Part shown: positions 60,181-64,000 of the stretch, piece after piece
How positions within the stretch are numbered: the stretch's first letter is position 1
Layout of the letters: each line of letters opens with the position of its first letter
DNA from: Stratiolaelaps scimitus
Taxonomy: Eukaryota > Arthropoda > Arachnida > Mesostigmata > Laelapidae
DNA length: 64,000 bases
Assembly (NCBI GenBank): GCA_019614645.1
Contig: JABWDB010000009.1
Span: 4,321,501 to 4,385,500, forward strand
Reading direction: 5' to 3'
Notes under the pieces: generated by a model
What the model was told of the DNA's origin: nothing
The model's database searches: none
Seen by the model: only the letters and a program-made list of their open reading frames with translations
Translations under genes and position numbers: made by a program

Positions 60181-60420
60181 ACATTAATTACCAAATTTCA
60201 TAAACTTATAAATTTTCTGGGCAGACTCATAGCCAACATTTGACGTCCACGGTGAAGACTGCTTCCGGCATTGTTTCATAAGACGGACCCCTGCAAATGC
60301 AACGGTGGGGGGTCGAACTCGTGCACCTACGATTGTCTCCTCCGATTGCAAGGCGCACACATGAATGGACCACGCCGCGCACATTAATTACTATATTAGT
60401 CGGCTGGACACATTAATTAC
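60181..60420 (-). mobile_element. SINE family A (tRNA-derived) copy 3 with direct repeats
   Basis: The copy at 60192-60380 is flanked by ACATTAATTAC at 60181-60191 and 60381-60391, a likely 11-bp target duplication. On the minus strand it reads GGCGTGGTCCATTCATGTG (box A region), CGCCTTGCAATCGG (anticodon-like loop) and GAGTTCGACCCCC (near-consensus box B). CACCGTTGCATTTGCAGGGG and the tail AAATGTTGGCTATGAGTCTG follow, with an A/T-rich end. It is the most complete family A copy here. A third ACATTAATTAC at 60410-60420 belongs to a 29-bp tandem duplication of the downstream flank. Confidence 0.82.
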
Positions 60421-62655
60421 TATATATTAGTCAAACATTGGGGCGCAACGTCCATACACCGGCGTCCCGACGAGGTTCGCAGCAAAGCGGTCTACCTCTT
60501 TCTTCCATTTGATAGAATCCACCTATTTCTAAGTTCCTATTCGAAACGGTCGTGTGAGGCTCGCACCCACACTCATCGTAACTTGACCGCGCTCTCAGCT
60601 GCTCGCGCATCAACGCAATTCAAGTATTTTTCACCAAAACGACGTTGTTATGTAATATACATTGTTTACCAAAGTCAGCCTCGACAAGGCGTCTCCACAA
60701 AGTGCGAATCAGTTCAAAAACAGGTCGCGCGACCGACCGACAGAGACAGACAGACAGGGACCACAAAAATCTGCCCGAACGTACGCACGCCCCGACGTCG
60801 TGGCCACAGATCTCAATCATCTAACATAGTCCTGTGCGCGACGCCGAATGCTAAAAGAAGATGCAACTGCGAGTCCAGCAAGCAAAGTACATATATGTAT
60901 GTATAAGTACTCGTCCCCCGGTCAGCGATCCGTGCAACCTACCCCCTTATAGGTCCCTTCTGTCCGTTCGTCCGCCCGCCCGCCTATCGCTCGGCTAATG
61001 CCAGTGGGTGGTTTTGTCGTGGTTCTGCTGGTCGTGTGCTATGGCATTGCATGGAATACGGCTCGATGTGTTCTCCGTCGTCCTCCTCAGCAGCATCTCC
61101 CTCTCTCTCTCTCCCTTGCCGCTCTATCTGGCCATGGGTTATGTGGACGTGTTGTCGGTTCTTATATGCTCTGCAATCCGTCGTAATAAAGGTCGCTAGC
61201 GGTTCACTCTGGGAGCGAGTGTCCCAGCCTCCCGCACACTTCCAAACGGCCAAACCCCCAAACTCCTCGCCTCGTCCTGCCGTCTGCATTCGCTCGCGAG
61301 CTGACGGCGTCTCGTATGGCCTCGAGGTCGTCTCTTTCTCCCTTCTCTCTTCTTGCCATATGAAGATGAAGGGAAGACGAGCCAAGGCGAGTCGACGGGC
61401 AGCCCCCCTGAGAATCGGCGAGTCGGCAACACACCAACCTGTGTGGAAGACTCGCCGGATCCAGTGAGTAAATACGATGGTACGAACGTTGTACCATACG
61501 ATGGCACGCCCAGGAACAGGGCAGACACACAGGCGCATTCATATCTATATCCATATATATATATATATATATATGTATACTATACTACTAATACACTGCC
61601 AGTTCTGCCACCCAGCTCGATAGGTTGGACTGTGGCAGAGAGCCTTTCAGCTCTGCGGCCTCACTGCTTCGACCGCGCCATCATCACCAGTGCCACCCCA
61701 TCGGCTGTGCACGGCTGGAAGCTGAAAGCCGGTACACGAATACTACACACTCACAAACAGACTCACAAAGCGTCTCGATGGCCATCGATAGATGATATAC
61801 ATAGCTGTTGCGGTAGCTGCTGTGTACGTTAGCGGAGATTCGGTTTGATTTACTACATCGCACTTGTGGAGTGCGTGCTGTTGCCTTATCCCGCGTATGC
61901 GAATGCATAAGGCGAGTGCATAATATTGTCTGGTTATCTGATTGGCATCCATCGATAGATAGTCACATATACATACACATGCTGTTGCAACGTATTTTTA
62001 TTATTTCCTGCTGTCGGCTGCCGTGGTGCCTGCAAGAAATCTACCCCTTCTTGCATTGTCACCATAGAATGGTATGTTCTGGCGACGGGCTACGGGCGAG
62101 GAACAGAAGACGCGATTCGTGAGAGCGAGATCGCAGGTGGATGAGGTTGACCAGCGTAATGTCCATCCTATTATATGTAATCGACGTCGGTACGTGGATC
62201 GCCATCCATGCAACGACGGCTACGGAGCTTCTCCGAGCTGTGGTGTTCTTCTGCATACGTACCTCTGAGCTGTGGTAATAGGCGAACTGCTCTGGTGTTC
62301 TGGTGCATACGTACCTCTGCCGAACGTTGCTTATTATTATCATTAGTATTGTTGTTGTTGCTCTTCTTGCTTTTAACAAATGTGTAGTTCGTACCACTGC
62401 TGGGTGTAACCGTGTCCTCACAACTCCATATTGATGCCAAGCGGAGGAGGCGCTGTTCACATTAATTATAGTAGGTTACAAAGGGCTGGCTAGCTGCCTG
62501 GCAGGCGGCACATGATCAGGTGTAGTACACCTCAATCTGCGCACTGTTGCACTGGAAATACACGCTTGTATTCGCAACTAGCGAACTCACGGAAGTGTGG
62601 GGAGGGGATCGTTGTTTGAGGTAATTCCGTAATAGCGTATTAACTAATTAATGAT
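60421..62655. other. No gene recognised
   Basis: A GC-rich, CT-rich block at 61000-61500 leaves long frames open on both strands (184 codons at 60984-61538 -, 159 codons at 61353-61832 +) without any recognisable domain. An AT tract lies at 61553-61574. Confidence 0.45.
61553..61574. repeat. (AT)n microsatellite
   Basis: Eleven AT units. Confidence 0.9.
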
Positions 62656-63240
62656 TTAATCGAACGGCGCTCTCCCTGTTCGACATAAAGCTTGCTCCAA
62701 TGGCCTCTTACGGTGTCCGACTCATTCGGAGCGACCTCAAGGAGTCCTACCTCGCGAAGCTGGACCGAGCGAAATCCAGCTTTCTGAAGAGGGTACTCTG
62801 CCTGCCGGCAGAGGCCTGCAGCACCAAAACGCATCTACTGGCAGCCACGCGTAAATTCGTGGAGGAGCTCAAGGAACGCTTCCGCCTGCCCGTCCGGCAT
62901 ACCGGACACACATCAAAGGATCCCGCAGAAAGATCGCTAACAATCGCTAAGCGGGCTGCTACCAAACAACAGCGATGACTTCAGACGCTTGGAAGAGCTG
63001 CTCGCACCGCAACCGGCGCCTGGTAACTAGATTCACGGTGCACGGCTTCCACAACCTCGCCTGCACGTCCGAGAATTTTTACGATCCGGACCCAGCCTGC
63101 ACATGTAGATTCTGTGGGGATGCGTGCCCCAGGTACCATCTCAGCACCTGCCAAGCAGGGCATTAATTGACCTGGATCACAGACCTCACCCCCCATCCTC
63201 ATCCTGACCAGTAAGGTCGTCATATAGATCTTCTGTTTTT
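62656..63240 (+). pseudogene. C-terminal reverse transcriptase and zinc-knuckle relic of a non-LTR element
   Basis: One frame reads LSLFDIKLAPMASYGVRL from about 62668, then YLAKLDRAKSSFLKRVLCLP and THLLAATRKFVEELKERF. This is the thumb region after the catalytic palm of I/R1-like non-LTR reverse transcriptases. It stops at 62978. The adjacent frame 62975-63166 gives TRFTVHGFHNLACTSENFYD and then CTCRFCGDACPRYHLSTC, the C-terminal cysteine/histidine knuckle found at the end of such proteins. The two parts belong to one protein split by a frameshift near 62970. The catalytic palm is absent, so this is a 5'-truncated dead copy. The end at about 63240 is estimated. Confidence 0.75.
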
Positions 63241-64000
63241 ACACTGAACGAATTCGAAATATGCCAGTAGAAATCGACTCCACGACATTAGCCCACCTAC
63301 CCGTGGCCAAGCAAGCCAAGCGTAACTGAGCTTTCCAGCACGCGAAAGATTTACGCCGAGCTTTGGCTAATACGGCGGATCACTTGACGCATTTCGGCTG
63401 CTCCGAAATCACGACACCTGTGCACTGGACCACTTCAGGAATTGACGGCTCCCTTCGACTAAACGTGTCGGGGTCAGAGCTAACCCGTAGCTTCATCGTT
63501 AGAGGCTGCAGACACCTTTGCCCGCGAGTCTCGCCATGTGGCAAACGAACTCAGAAAACTGAAAGTACTCTGTTCGGAAGAAAACTTCGCTGTCAGAAAC
63601 ATCTGCAAAGCAGCTCCCGCCGGTATGAGGCTCGCTCCGATGAAATGCTCGCTGTCGAGAAGGCGTTGCCTTCTTGGCCGGTACTCCGGACACATTTCCT
63701 GAGAAGAGGGAGCCGATTCACTTTTTTTTTGGCTTGACAGAACCAATCTCCAGAATATTACACACATGCCTTGCGGAGTTCTCGACACTATGTGACAGCT
63801 TACTAATGAGAGCGACCTGCCCGTCTATGGCGAAGGCAGAGCCCATAGAGGGTATCCACCTGTTGCTCGTTCGTATATGAAATCCGTCTCTGCGACCAGA
63901 CTTATTCGCGTGTCAGACAAGGGGAGCTCATCTTTGTTGTTGAAACTATAGACGTCTGACTCTACAAAACCGATTTAATAATAAGGCCTTTCAAAGTTGG
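63241..64000 (+). other. No gene recognised
   Basis: The frame at 63363-63737 (+) and the shadow at 63480-63788 (-) show no known motif. A third plus frame around 63537-63700 reads VANELRKLKVLCSEENFAVR and GMRLAPMKCSLSRRRCLLGR before a stop. It looks protein-like and could be an exon or part of another transposon. Confidence 0.35.

Noticed and set aside
60984..61832. Overlapping 184- and 159-codon frames on opposite strands
   Set aside because: Frames are open on several registers at once because of composition; none has a recognisable motif.

Overview
The window looks like intergenic or intronic DNA from an animal nuclear genome, most likely an arthropod; a chelicerate such as a mite or tick is possible but unproven. 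The reasons are mariner-type transposons, several non-LTR retrotransposons, tRNA-derived SINEs, many AT, GA and ATT microsatellites, no operon-like gene packing, and almost no long open frames outside transposon relics. I recognise no conserved host gene, rRNA gene, functional tRNA gene or CRISPR array.

Layout. At the left edge (2-1510, +) is the open 3' half of a non-LTR retrotransposon encoding the end of a reverse transcriptase, a zinc knuckle and a restriction-like endonuclease. Four 5'-truncated relatives lie at 14951-15386, 31881-32091 and 35168-35697 (all -) and 45325-45425 (+). A second retroelement type is a degenerate gag-like region at 16300-17830. A third is a frameshifted reverse transcriptase at 43990-45310 (-). 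A fourth is a reverse transcriptase C-terminus with a zinc knuckle at 62656-63240 (+).

DNA transposons are a mariner relic at 23130-23750 (-), a 349-bp internally deleted relative at 31431-31779 with near-perfect inverted repeats and TA duplications, and a second mariner relic at 36690-37080 (+). Two short SINE families are dispersed. Family A is tRNA-derived (21494-21668, 23750-23880, 60192-60380, with tail-only copies at 51983-52055). Family B has 16-17 bp target duplications at two loci (8596-8715 and 32828-32956) and a third copy at 55716-55829. The two families share a similar 3' tail, which suggests they use the same partner LINE.

The main satellite is an AT-rich minisatellite at 33594-34369 with 26 units of 28-34 bp and a 300-bp higher-order duplication. 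The best candidate for a non-transposon protein is a 196-codon frame at 55984-56574 (-). A 130-codon frame at 6335-6724 (+) is weaker. Names for dispersed families (A, B) are local labels only.
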